Shown piece by piece: positions 36,013 to 43,989 of a DNA stretch of 54,552 nt. This stretch comes from GCA-2686265 sp036010965 (GTDB lineage Bacteria; Planctomycetota; UBA1135; GCA-002686595). A model generated the notes under the pieces. That model was not told the origin of the DNA. It worked only from the letters and a program-made list of their open reading frames with translations, and ran no database searches. The translations under genes and the position numbers were made by a program. Position 1 is the stretch's first letter. Each line of letters begins with the position of its first letter. The stretch is from positions 1 through 54,552 of the forward strand of contig DASCMO010000075.1 in assembly GCA_036010965.1 (NCBI GenBank), in the 5' to 3' direction.

Positions 36013-37149
36013 ATGAGACCCAAGCATTTCCTCGCCCTGGCTGCCCTTGTCGCGTTCTCCGGTGCGGCTCAGGCCGACCTGTTGATGACCGAGATAGTCG
36101 ACGGCCCCCTCCCGGGAGGACAGCCCAAGTGGGTTGAACTGACGAATACCGACGCGTCCGGCTCGTACGACATGACGCTTTACAGCTTCGGCAACTTCAA
36201 CAACGGCGGCACCAACCTCAGCAGCGGCTCGGCGAAGATTCTGACCGGCGTGCTGGACGCCGGCGGCTCCTACATCATCTCGTACGAGGGGGAGCCGACC
36301 GCTCCGGAGGTCTCCGTCTTCGAGTCGGTCTACGGGTTCGCGCCCGATTTCTTCATGGGTGGCGGATACGTCAACGGCGACGACGTCCTGGCCCTGTTCC
36401 TGGGCGCCGCCACCGGTGACGGCAGCGACGCGACCATGGTCGATGTCTACGGCGTGCTCGGCGTGGACGGGAGCGGGGAGAGCTGGGAGTACACCGACGC
36501 CTACTCCTACCGCTGCGGCGACAGCGCCAACGGCGGTGTATTCGATGAAGGCGACTGGGTCTTCGGCGGAGCGAACGCCCTCGAGGCGGGCTGCGGCGGC
36601 GACGACGCGTGTGAGGAGCAGAACATGCTCGACCTGACCACCCCCGGCGTCCATGTGGGCTGCGCGGTGGAGTGCAGCCTGGACGATCCGGGCCCCGGCA
36701 CCCCTTACTGTTGTGGCATGGCCTGTCCGTGCGGCGCGGACGACCTCGGCGCGGGCTGCGCCAACACGAACGGCGCCGGCGCCGTGCTGACCTCGGGCGG
36801 CTCGAACGACGCGACCGTCGACGACCTGGCGATCTTCGGTTCTGGGATGCTGCTCGGCGAGCCGTGCCAGCTGTTCTCCGCCACGCAGCAGCTCGAAGGT
36901 GGTGCCGGTGCGCCTTTCGGAGACGGTCTGCGCTGTACCGGCGTCAGCCTGATCCGTCACTCAGCCAAGCTGTGTGACGCGGCGGGCGTCGCGCAGTGGA
37001 CTAACGGCGATGGAGACTTCCTGGCGGCCGAGGCGGGTGCCCTGCCCGGCGACACGCGTCAGTTCCAGATCTTCTACCGCAACGTCCAGTCCACCTGCGG
37101 CGCGGGCTTCAACACCACCAACGCGACCGAGGTCACGTTCGGTCCCTGA
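36013..37149 (+). CDS. Secreted lamin-tail-domain-like protein with shared C-terminal module
   Basis: 378 residues. The signal peptide is MRPKHFLALAALVAFSGAAQA. It is followed by LLMTEIVDGPLPGGQPKWVE and LTNTDASGSYDMTLYSFGNF, the pattern of bacterial lamin-tail (LTD) domains, which are often tethered to secreted nucleases or proteases. A Cys-rich middle (about 150-250) includes CCGMACPCGADD. The final 130 residues match the module of both neighbouring proteases: APFGDGLRCTG, PGDTRQFQIFYR and GFNTTNATEVTFGP. No catalytic site is visible, so a binding or structural role outside the cell is likely. It lies between the two protease genes on the opposite strand. Confidence 0.85.
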   Translation: MRPKHFLALAALVAFSGAAQADLLMTEIVDGPLPGGQPKWVELTNTDASGSYDMTLYSFGNFNNGGTNLSSGSAKILTGVLDAGGSYIISYEGEPTAPEVSVFESVYGFAPDFFMGGGYVNGDDVLALFLGAATGDGSDATMVDVYGVLGVDGSGESWEYTDAYSYRCGDSANGGVFDEGDWVFGGANALEAGCGGDDACEEQNMLDLTTPGVHVGCAVECSLDDPGPGTPYCCGMACPCGADDLGAGCANTNGAGAVLTSGGSNDATVDDLAIFGSGMLLGEPCQLFSATQQLEGGAGAPFGDGLRCTGVSLIRHSAKLCDAAGVAQWTNGDGDFLAAEAGALPGDTRQFQIFYRNVQSTCGAGFNTTNATEVTFGP

Positions 37150-37197
37150 GCCGATCAGCGGTCGCCGCCGCGACCGTGAGTGAGATCGGTTTCGACC

Positions 37198-37227
37198 ACC
37201 GGCGGGCACCCTGAGGTGCTCGCCGGT
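37198..37227 (-). terminator. Strong hairpin between convergent secreted-protein genes
   Basis: A 13-bp stem with a single G.T wobble (ACCGGCGGGCACC with GGTGCTCGCCGGT) around CTGA. It begins one base after the stop codon of the gene fragment at 37229-37312 on the minus strand and 48 bp after the stop of the plus-strand gene. No clear T tract is present on either side. Its position suggests it once terminated the gene now reduced to a fragment. Confidence 0.6.
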
Positions 37228-37228
37228 C

Positions 37229-37312
37229 TCAGGGATAGAAGGAAATTTCGAGGGCGCCGGAGAGGTTGAATCCGGTGGCCGCGGCTGTCGCTTGCGTCCT
37301 CGCGTACGCCGC
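37229..37312 (-). pseudogene. Fragment of a C-terminal secretion-type module, in frame after the neighbouring stop
   Basis: Reading leftward on the minus strand in the same frame as the second protease, directly after its TGA, 27 further sense codons end in GFNLSGALEISFYP and a TGA stop. This matches the extreme C-termini of the proteases (GFNFSDGLEIQFCP, GFNFSDALSLTVCH) and of the lamin-tail protein (GFNTTNATEVTFGP). There is no start codon and the rest of the module is missing. It is best read as what remains of another module copy after deletion or unequal recombination that replaced its upstream part. Readthrough of the TGA would append it to the protease. Confidence 0.75.
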
Positions 37313-38689
37313 TCAGTGACAGACCGTTAGGGAGAGGGCGTCGGAGAAGTTGAAGCCAGAGGGGCCGCCGGTGGGGTCGCGGTACCAGAATTGGACGTAC
37401 CAGGTGTCGCCGATGAACCACTCCCCAGGACCTCCGCCCACAGGGATCACGTTCCAGTCGACCATCAGGCCGACCATGCCGAAGGGATCGAAGTTCAGGA
37501 CCGGCAGGCGGAACACGCCCAGGTTGCCGCCGCCCACGCAGCGCACGCCGTCTCCGTAGGGCGTCGCGATCTGGTCCGTGCCGTAGTAGAAGATCCCGAA
37601 CTGGTTCGGCGGACCGCCGTCGACCTCGAGGGTGAAGATCTGTTCGGTCGTGCTGGGCATGTTGCGCGAGCTGATGATCGCTCCGGGGCCGACCGAGTTC
37701 GGCGTCGTCGTGCAGTAGCTCGTCGGCTCGAAACAGGTCTCCGCCAGGTAGGACGGATGGGCTGCGGAGAGGTCCTGGTGGGCCGTGGCCCCGCGCCGCA
37801 CCAGGATGTCGCCCTTGCCAGCCTCCGGGGGAATGATGCAGGTGAGCTGCAGTCCGTTCGAGGGGAGGCCCGTAGCCTTGACCGGATAGCCGTCTCCACC
37901 CGGGCCGCCGCGCGTGAACCAGATCTGATTGTCGTTCGGGGAGAAATGCGCGCCATGAACCGTCAATACATCGCCGACGACGATCACCTGATCGATGCGA
38001 GGCTTGTTCGCTCCCGCCGAGCCGTAGGCGGCCATGATCCCGCTGCGGTCGTCCGACTCGATCGAGCGCAAGCTGACGCCGGTGCCTGTGACCACGGCGT
38101 ACATCGAAGCGTCGTGATCCACGCTGTGGCCGAGCCCCGCCGCGTGCCCGGCCTGATGACAGGCCACGCCCTGCAGGTCGATCTCGCCCGGGTCCAGCTG
38201 GCCGTCGGGGCCGTCGGCCCAGGCCACGCAGGCGTAGTAACGGACGCGCCAGCCGCCGGCGTCAGGCTGCTCGGTGAAGGCGTAGAGACCGCCGCTGCAA
38301 CCGCTGATCTCTGAGTGGATGTTCTCGTCGATCCCGCCGGGAAGCGGGGACTCCCCCTGGAACGATGGATCGAAGTTCGCGCTGCCCGACCCGAGCCCGC
38401 CTGGCTGGGTCGAATCGCCGTCCCCCGTGCCGTGGGCGACGCTCTGCCACTCCACGTGCGCCTTCCAGATCGCCATGATCGCCCCCCGATAACCCGGGAA
38501 GTTGTCGTCGAGGTCCTGGTTGTTGTTGGCGGAGGGATCGCTGAAGTTGTTGAAGACGCGGAAGTCGCGCTGATCGAGGTCGAGCGAGAAGCCCAGCAGG
38601 CTGTATCCCGCGGCGTCGGGAGCCGTCGCGGTCAGCAGAGCCCCCGCGCCCAGGGCGAGGGAGGGGAGCAGCAGGTGGTGGAGCTTCAT
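37313..38689 (-). CDS. Secreted matrixin-like protein with Glu-to-Gln change in zinc motif (predicted pseudoprotease)
   Basis: 458 residues, paralogous along its whole length to the protease at 34304. Signal peptide (first ~27 residues), then RDFRVFNNF, FPGYRGAIMAIWKAHVEWQS and NFDPSFQG shared with it. The zinc motif reads HQAGHAAGLGH at 178-188: all three His are kept but the catalytic Glu is Gln179 (codon CAG at 38153-38155, one base from GAG). The Met-turn ASMYAVV remains. An IPT/TIG-like domain and the shared C-terminal module (ATPYGDGVRCVGG, GFNFSDALSLTVCH) follow. It likely binds zinc and perhaps substrate without efficient cleavage. The call rests on one codon. Confidence 0.9.
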   Translation of the reverse strand: MKLHHLLLPSLALGAGALLTATAPDAAGYSLLGFSLDLDQRDFRVFNNFSDPSANNNQDLDDNFPGYRGAIMAIWKAHVEWQSVAHGTGDGDSTQPGGLGSGSANFDPSFQGESPLPGGIDENIHSEISGCSGGLYAFTEQPDAGGWRVRYYACVAWADGPDGQLDPGEIDLQGVACHQAGHAAGLGHSVDHDASMYAVVTGTGVSLRSIESDDRSGIMAAYGSAGANKPRIDQVIVVGDVLTVHGAHFSPNDNQIWFTRGGPGGDGYPVKATGLPSNGLQLTCIIPPEAGKGDILVRRGATAHQDLSAAHPSYLAETCFEPTSYCTTTPNSVGPGAIISSRNMPSTTEQIFTLEVDGGPPNQFGIFYYGTDQIATPYGDGVRCVGGGNLGVFRLPVLNFDPFGMVGLMVDWNVIPVGGGPGEWFIGDTWYVQFWYRDPTGGPSGFNFSDALSLTVCH

Positions 38690-38975
38690 GCAGTCCTGCC
38701 CGGGACCTGGCAGGCGATCGGGCTGGCTGGGACTCGGGCGGCTACTATCTTACGAACGCGCATTACCTTCTGGGGCACCAATCCCGCCTCTGCGGGCGAT
38801 CAGGGAGCGGCTAAAACGGAGCGATCGAAGTGGCTAAGAATCTCTTAAAGCTATTAATAGAAAGGACTTAGCGGTTCTCTGGAGGCTCCTTCTGAGCCCC
38901 ACGACCTTTATTATGCGCGCAAAAATACGCTCTGACAAGTTCTCAATGAGAGCTTGTTCTTCGAAGTCGCACTTC
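38690..38975. other. Intergenic AT-rich island with dyads
   Basis: 286 bp between the matrixin-like gene start and the end of the large membrane-protein gene. Around 38815-38945 it is strikingly AT-rich for this window. It contains the perfect palindrome CTATTAATAG (38851-38860) set inside CTAAG...CTTAG arms (38834-38871). The promoter of the leftward protease gene must be here; TAAGAT on the minus strand near 38750 is a possible -10 but without a matching -35. No protein frame is convincing. Confidence 0.45.
38935..38957 (-). terminator. Candidate terminator for the large membrane-protein gene
   Basis: ACAAGTTCTCA and TGAGAGCTTGT form an 11-bp stem with one wobble around a minimal loop, 18 bp past the stop of the gene at 38976. 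On the minus strand it is followed after a short gap by TATTTTTGCG, which has a run of five T. The T run is about 10 bases from the stem, farther than ideal. Confidence 0.5.
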
Positions 38976-41705
38976 TCAGTGGTCCCCGTGGCCCGCCATG
39001 GGGAGGCGGTAGCCGCGCTCCACGGCCGGGAACGGGCCCGTCTCCAGGAAGGGCCGCAGGGCCTCGTCGTCGGGATCCTCCAGGAGCAGGTCACGGATCA
39101 TCTCCGCTCCATCGGCGTCGCCGTTGCGTGCCAGCTGCATCGCGAGGGCGCGCCGGATCCAGCGATTGTCTCCCTCGAGCTCGAGGGCCTTCCACCAGCA
39201 GGCCGCCGATGCGGGGCCCTGGCCGGCCTGGGCGCGGGCGTCTGCCAGCAAGACCCACTGCTCCGCCGTCCCCTCGACCGCCTCCAGCAGGCGGGTCAGA
39301 CGCTCGGCGCACAGCTCGGGCTCAAGCAGCTCGAGGTCCGCGTAGGCCAGGGCCTCCTCGAGGGCTGGCCAGGGAAAGTGCTCCGCCGCCGGGGCCTCCA
39401 GATGGCGCGTGATCCTGTCGGGCCAGCGCTTGCCGCGCAGGATCGCGGTCATGCCCTCGGTCACCTGGCGCGTGAAGGCGCCGGGGATCCCGCGCGTGGC
39501 GGCCACGCCGACGCGCGCGATGGTCTCCTCGGGCAACTCGACTCGCTGGGCGAGGCGTTCGAACTGGGAGCTCGGCTCTTGCGCGTCGAAGTAGACCGCC
39601 AGGGCGCTCATCAGGAGCGCCGAGGAACTCCCCTGCGCCCCGCCCGCAAGGCGCCGGGCGAGGGCGCGGCGCGCGTCGCGCTCCCGCTCCGCCACGGTCA
39701 TGGAGAGCAGGTCGAGGGGGTCGGGCGCGGCGAGCGGTGTGCCCGCGCTCACCAGTCGCGGCTTGAAGGGTAGCTCGTGGGCCGTGCGCGCCTGCTCGGG
39801 GCCGTGGACCACCGCCACCGCGTAGTCGAGCAGGTCCGCCGTGCAAGGCAGCACCCGCGCGCCCAGTTCGCGCTGCGCCACCCAGCCGCGCGCGTCGAGC
39901 CACAACACCGCAGTGGTTTCCGGCGGAGAGGCGAGGTTGCGCATCGAGGGCGATGCCCCGGGCACCGGCGGCACGATCACCAGGTCGTACTGGCCCTCGG
40001 CGATGCGCGAGCGGGCGGTGGCCGTCGAGAGCGTGTTGCCCGCTGGGCGCGGTTCATCGCCGAACAGGTGCTTCTCGAGCAGGGGCATGGCGGCGGACCA
40101 GCTGCCGGTGCGATCGATCGTGCCGGCCCCCAGGCTGGTCAGGGTCAGGGCGCGCCCCGGCGTCAGCTGTCCCACCAGCAGCACGCGCACCGCTTCCGCG
40201 TCGGCGGATCGCTCGGGCAGCATGCTCCAGGCCTGCTCGAGCTGCAGCCGGTCTGCCCGGGCCTCGCCGGCCGGCGGCGAGAGGGCCAGGCGATCGAGGG
40301 TCACCACGCCGATTCCGCCCGCGGAGGGCTCGATCGTGACCAGGCCTTCGGGGATCTCGAGCACCAGCTCCGGGGTCGGCGGCCGCTTCAGCCAGGGTGA
40401 TACGGCGTGCACCTCCTCGACCGGCTGGACCCAGGCCAGCACCCCGCCGGCCACCGCCGCACAGGCCGCCGCGGCCCCGCCGAGATGGCGCAGGCCGCGC
40501 CCGGAGGTGGCCAGGGCGACGATGGCGCCCAGGGCTGCCAGGGCCGTTCCCTGGCCGATCAGCCGTCCGCTGTAGCCCGCGTCGAGCAGGGCCAGCTCGC
40601 CGCTCTCGCCGATCCCTATCGTGACGGCCAGCAGGCGCGGGACGAGGACCGTGCCCACCGCCGCTCCCAGGCCGACCGCCGACAGCTGCACCGGTTGGCG
40701 GCAGGCCTTGAGGGCGGCGCCGAGCAGCAGGCCGGTCCCCGCCAGGACGGGCACCGCGATCGCCAGGTCATAGGCCAGGGTGCCGTTCAGGGAGGTGTCG
40801 ATCCCAAAGGTGCGCAGGAATTGATCGAGCCCTCGCGGGCCGGAGAGGTTGGTCAGGGCCCGCAGGGAGGCGAAGCCGGCGCCGGCGGCCGCCATCAGGC
40901 CCAGGGGGCGACCGAAGCGCCGCGGCCCGCGCTCGCCGAGGAGCTGGGTGAAGGCGCCCGCGCCCAGGGCCGCGAAGACCGCCAGGCAGAGGGTGAAGAG
41001 CACATCGTCGGTCGGCTGGCCGCCGCCGAGCAGGCGCAACAGGCGCATCACCCCACAGATCGCCAGGGTCGCTCCGCAGCCGCCCAGGGCCAGGCCCGTC
41101 AACTCGCCGCGCATGGGCATGGAGAGCTCCTTGGCCTGGCCAAGGGAGTCGGCCGCCTTCGCGAGCCCGTCGAGGTCGTCGCCGCCCTCGGCCGGCTCCG
41201 ATCCCTCCTCCGCTGGCCCGTCGGGGGCCAGGAATCCCAGGCGGCCCACCGCCGTCATGGTTGCCAGGGCGATCAGCGCGAAGATCACGATCTCGGCATG
41301 GCCCTCGGGCTGGGCCGTGCGGCACAGCACCCAGACCGCGAGCCCCGAGAGGACGCCCCCCGCGGCCGCCAACCAGAGGGCCGTGCGCCGTCGGTGGGCC
41401 AGGATCCAGAGCGCCGTGATCCCCGCGACCGTGATCCAGAAGCCGCGCCCATCGGGTTCGAAGAAGAGGCCGCGATAGGCGATCCCCGCAGCCGCGCCCG
41501 CCAGCAGGCGTCCGGCGAAGGGGCGCTCGAACAGGCGTCTGCCTGCCAGGATCAGTCCCAGGGCGACCACCATCAGTGCGGCGGCGCGGACGGCGTGGGC
41601 CACCGCGGCGCTCGTGGCCGGTACCTGCACCAGCTCCAGGCCGAGGGGCGCCCGCAGCCCGATCAGGGTCACTCCGGCCAGAACTCCGATCAGCAGGGCT
41701 CGCAT
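38976..41705 (-). CDS. Large polytopic membrane protein of unknown function
   Basis: 909 residues. The first ~425 residues form about 10-12 membrane helices, interrupted near 165-195 by an acidic loop. Residues ~430-600 look like a soluble alpha/beta domain with VRVLLVGQLTPGRALTLTSL near 506 and RIAEGQYDLVIVPP near 575. This loosely recalls the spermidine-synthase-like domains that planctomycetes fuse to membrane segments, but the Gly-rich loop and acidic residues are not intact. The last ~150 residues are helical, TPR-like (AEQWVLLADARAQAGQGPAS, WIRRALAMQLARNGDADGAE). I do not recognise a function. It is monocistronic as far as visible, divergent from mutY. Confidence 0.8.
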   Translation of the reverse strand: MRALLIGVLAGVTLIGLRAPLGLELVQVPATSAAVAHAVRAAALMVVALGLILAGRRLFERPFAGRLLAGAAAGIAYRGLFFEPDGRGFWITVAGITALWILAHRRRTALWLAAAGGVLSGLAVWVLCRTAQPEGHAEIVIFALIALATMTAVGRLGFLAPDGPAEEGSEPAEGGDDLDGLAKAADSLGQAKELSMPMRGELTGLALGGCGATLAICGVMRLLRLLGGGQPTDDVLFTLCLAVFAALGAGAFTQLLGERGPRRFGRPLGLMAAAGAGFASLRALTNLSGPRGLDQFLRTFGIDTSLNGTLAYDLAIAVPVLAGTGLLLGAALKACRQPVQLSAVGLGAAVGTVLVPRLLAVTIGIGESGELALLDAGYSGRLIGQGTALAALGAIVALATSGRGLRHLGGAAAACAAVAGGVLAWVQPVEEVHAVSPWLKRPPTPELVLEIPEGLVTIEPSAGGIGVVTLDRLALSPPAGEARADRLQLEQAWSMLPERSADAEAVRVLLVGQLTPGRALTLTSLGAGTIDRTGSWSAAMPLLEKHLFGDEPRPAGNTLSTATARSRIAEGQYDLVIVPPVPGASPSMRNLASPPETTAVLWLDARGWVAQRELGARVLPCTADLLDYAVAVVHGPEQARTAHELPFKPRLVSAGTPLAAPDPLDLLSMTVAERERDARRALARRLAGGAQGSSSALLMSALAVYFDAQEPSSQFERLAQRVELPEETIARVGVAATRGIPGAFTRQVTEGMTAILRGKRWPDRITRHLEAPAAEHFPWPALEEALAYADLELLEPELCAERLTRLLEAVEGTAEQWVLLADARAQAGQGPASAACWWKALELEGDNRWIRRALAMQLARNGDADGAEMIRDLLLEDPDDEALRPFLETGPFPAVERGYRLPMAGHGDH

Positions 41706-41879
41706 GGCGGGGGGATCTTACCTCGCCACAATCGCGAACACGCACACCCGCCCCATCCTCTCGATTTCCCGGCGGCACGATCCGGGGTACGCGTCTTCTC
41801 GGGAGACCCGCCTTGGAGCGACCTCGTCGCCCGCCTGCCCGCGGCAGCGATTCGACGCGTCTGGAGCAGGCCCGCAAGC

Positions 41880-42977
41880 ATGGGGTGGTCGCACGGGTAC
41901 CATCGTGCCGTGTCCTCGCTCCCCGCTCTGCCCCCCACGCTTCCGCGCGCGGACCTCCTGGCCTGGTACCGCCGCACGCGCCGTGACCTGCCGTGGCGCC
42001 GCACGCGCGATGCCTACGCGATCTGGATCAGCGAGGCGATGTTGCAGCAGACCCGCGTCGAGACGGTCATCGACTACTGGACGCGCTTCGTCGAGCGCTT
42101 TCCGACCGTCGAGGCCCTGGCCGGAGCGCGGGAGGACGAGGTGCTCGCCCTGTGGAGCGGCCTGGGCTACTACGGCCGGGCGCGCCGGCTCCTGGCGGCG
42201 GCGCGCATCGTGGTCTGTGAGCACGCGGGCCGCTTCCCCGCCTCGCGCGCCGCAGCCGAGGCCCTGCCGGGCGTGGGGGCCTACACCGCGGGCGCGGTGC
42301 TCTCGATCGCCCACGACCTGCCCGAGGCGCTGGTGGACGGCAACGTCGCGCGCGTGTTCTGCCGCTTCTTCGGTCTCGAAGGCGATCCGGCCCGCGGCCT
42401 CCTGCGGCGCGAGCTCTGGCGCCTCGCCCGCGACCTCGTGGAGGAGGGGCGCGGCGACGCCGGCGACTGGAACCAGGCCCTGATGGAACTGGGGGCGCGC
42501 GTCTGCACCGCCCGCGCGCCAGCCTGTGGGACCTGTCCCATCGCGGACGGTTGCGCCGCGCGCCGCACCGACCGCACCGCCGAGTTGCCCCAGCTGGCCG
42601 CCCCGCGCGCCACGCGGACGGTCGAGCTGGACGTGCTGCTGATCGGTCGCGCCGGGCGCTGGCTCGTCGAGCGCCGAGGAGCGGGCGCGGCCATGACCGG
42701 TCTGCTCCAGTTTCCGAGCCTCGAACGCGTGCCTCCCTCCGGCGAACCCAGCGGCCTCTTCACGCTCTCCCGGGGAGCCCTCAAGTCCGGAGAGGTGCTG
42801 GGCCGCCTGCGCCACGCCATCACCCACCACCGCATCCTGGCCTGGGTGCGGGCCGGACGGGCGGCCTTCCGCGGCGCTCCGCCGGACGGCCTCGCCTGGC
42901 GTCGGCGGAGCGAACTGGAGGGCGCCGAGCTGACCGGGATGACGCGCAAGGTGTTGCGGACCGGTTTCCTCGACTGA
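41880..42977 (+). CDS. mutY: A/G-specific adenine glycosylase MutY
   Basis: 365 residues from ATG 41880; a GTG at 41910 (355 residues) is an equally reasonable start, and neither has a clear ribosome site. Catalytic core: LPWRRTRDAYAIWISEAMLQ with QTRVETVIDYW, helix-hairpin-helix LPGVGAYTAGAVLSIA and catalytic Asp in ALVDGNVARVFCRF. The 4Fe-4S cluster cysteines are in CTARAPACGTCPIADGC. The C-terminal NUDIX-like domain that recognises 8-oxoguanine follows (ELDVLLIGRAGRWLVERRG, ITHHRILAWV). It removes adenine opposite 8-oxoG. The open frame extends far upstream but is antisense to the membrane-protein gene and not real coding sequence. Confidence 0.96.
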   Translation: MGWSHGYHRAVSSLPALPPTLPRADLLAWYRRTRRDLPWRRTRDAYAIWISEAMLQQTRVETVIDYWTRFVERFPTVEALAGAREDEVLALWSGLGYYGRARRLLAAARIVVCEHAGRFPASRAAAEALPGVGAYTAGAVLSIAHDLPEALVDGNVARVFCRFFGLEGDPARGLLRRELWRLARDLVEEGRGDAGDWNQALMELGARVCTARAPACGTCPIADGCAARRTDRTAELPQLAAPRATRTVELDVLLIGRAGRWLVERRGAGAAMTGLLQFPSLERVPPSGEPSGLFTLSRGALKSGEVLGRLRHAITHHRILAWVRAGRAAFRGAPPDGLAWRRRSELEGAELTGMTRKVLRTGFLD

Positions 42978-43029
42978 TAGGAGCCGCATCTGACCTTCGC
43001 GGTCGATATGCTCCAGTGGAGTTGGGGTC

Positions 43030-43986
43030 ATGACCACGGAGACGAGAGACCGGATGAGCGCGCCGCCTGGGGCCCGCACGGAGGACAGCGTGAGCAGGGA
43101 GTGCCTCTCCGCCGCCGGCGTGACGATCGTCGTGCCGGCCTACAACGAGGAGGGTGGGATCGGCGGCGTCGTCGAGCGCCTGTGCGCCCTCGACCTCGGC
43201 GTCCCGACCGAGTTGCTGGTGGTGGACGACGGCTCGACGGACGGCACAGCGCCGGCGTTGGTCGAGCTCGGGAAGCGCTTTCCGGGCCTGACGGTGGTGC
43301 GCCACCGCGAGAACGCCGGCTACGGAGCGGCCCTGAAGACCGGCTTTGCCCGCGCCCGCCACGACGTGGTCGTCATCACCGACGCCGACGGCACCTACCC
43401 CGAGTCGAGCATCGTCGAGCTGCTCGAGCGCATCGACGACGGGGCCGAGATGGCCGTGGGAGCGCGCACGGGCAGCGATGTTCACATCCCGCTCATCCGC
43501 CGCCCGGCCAAGGCCTTCCTGCGCTGGATGGCCTCCTTTCTCGCCGGGACGTCCATTCCCGACCTCAACTCGGGCCTGCGGGCTTTTCGGCGCGAACTCG
43601 TGCTCGCCTACCGGCCGATCCTACCCCAGGGGTTCAGCTTCACGACCACCATCACCCTCGCCGCCCTGACCAACGGCCATGTGGTGGACTACGTCCAGAT
43701 CAACTACGCCGCGCGCGAGGGCCGCTCCAAGATCCGACCCATCCGCGACACCCTGGGCTTCCTGGCGCTGATCCTGCGCACGGTGCTCTACTTCAACCCG
43801 CTCAAGGTCTTCTATCCCCTCGCCGGGTTGATGGGCGTGCTGCTCGCCGGGCTGCTCTATCACGATCTGGTGATGAGCGACCCGCCCAACCTGGGCGACT
43901 CGACGGTCGTGCTCTTCGTGGCCGTGGTGCAGGTGCTCTCGGTGGGCCTGCTGGCCGATCTGATCGAGAAGAAGTCGCGCCTGTAG
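43030..43986 (+). CDS. Family 2 glycosyltransferase (DPM1/GtrB-like) with C-terminal membrane helices
   Basis: 318 residues. The GT2 fold shows TIVVPAYNEEGGIG, ELLVVDDGSTDGT, the NAGYGAALKTGFARA segment and the metal site DADGTY at 118-123. Two hydrophobic stretches near 260-280 and 292-312 should be membrane helices, as in polyprenyl-phosphate glycosyltransferases. The likely product is a sugar-phosphate-undecaprenol or a dolichol-type equivalent for envelope glycans. GGAG and GGGG precede the ATG within a dozen bases. It begins 53 bp after mutY on the same strand. Confidence 0.92.
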   Translation: MTTETRDRMSAPPGARTEDSVSRECLSAAGVTIVVPAYNEEGGIGGVVERLCALDLGVPTELLVVDDGSTDGTAPALVELGKRFPGLTVVRHRENAGYGAALKTGFARARHDVVVITDADGTYPESSIVELLERIDDGAEMAVGARTGSDVHIPLIRRPAKAFLRWMASFLAGTSIPDLNSGLRAFRRELVLAYRPILPQGFSFTTTITLAALTNGHVVDYVQINYAAREGRSKIRPIRDTLGFLALILRTVLYFNPLKVFYPLAGLMGVLLAGLLYHDLVMSDPPNLGDSTVVLFVAVVQVLSVGLLADLIEKKSRL

Positions 43987-43989
43987 CCT

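Noticed and set aside
40407..41879. Upstream extension of the mutY frame by nearly 500 codons
   Set aside because: It runs antisense to the large membrane-protein gene, with Gln/Gly/Arg/Ala-rich composition; MutY similarity begins only after 41910.
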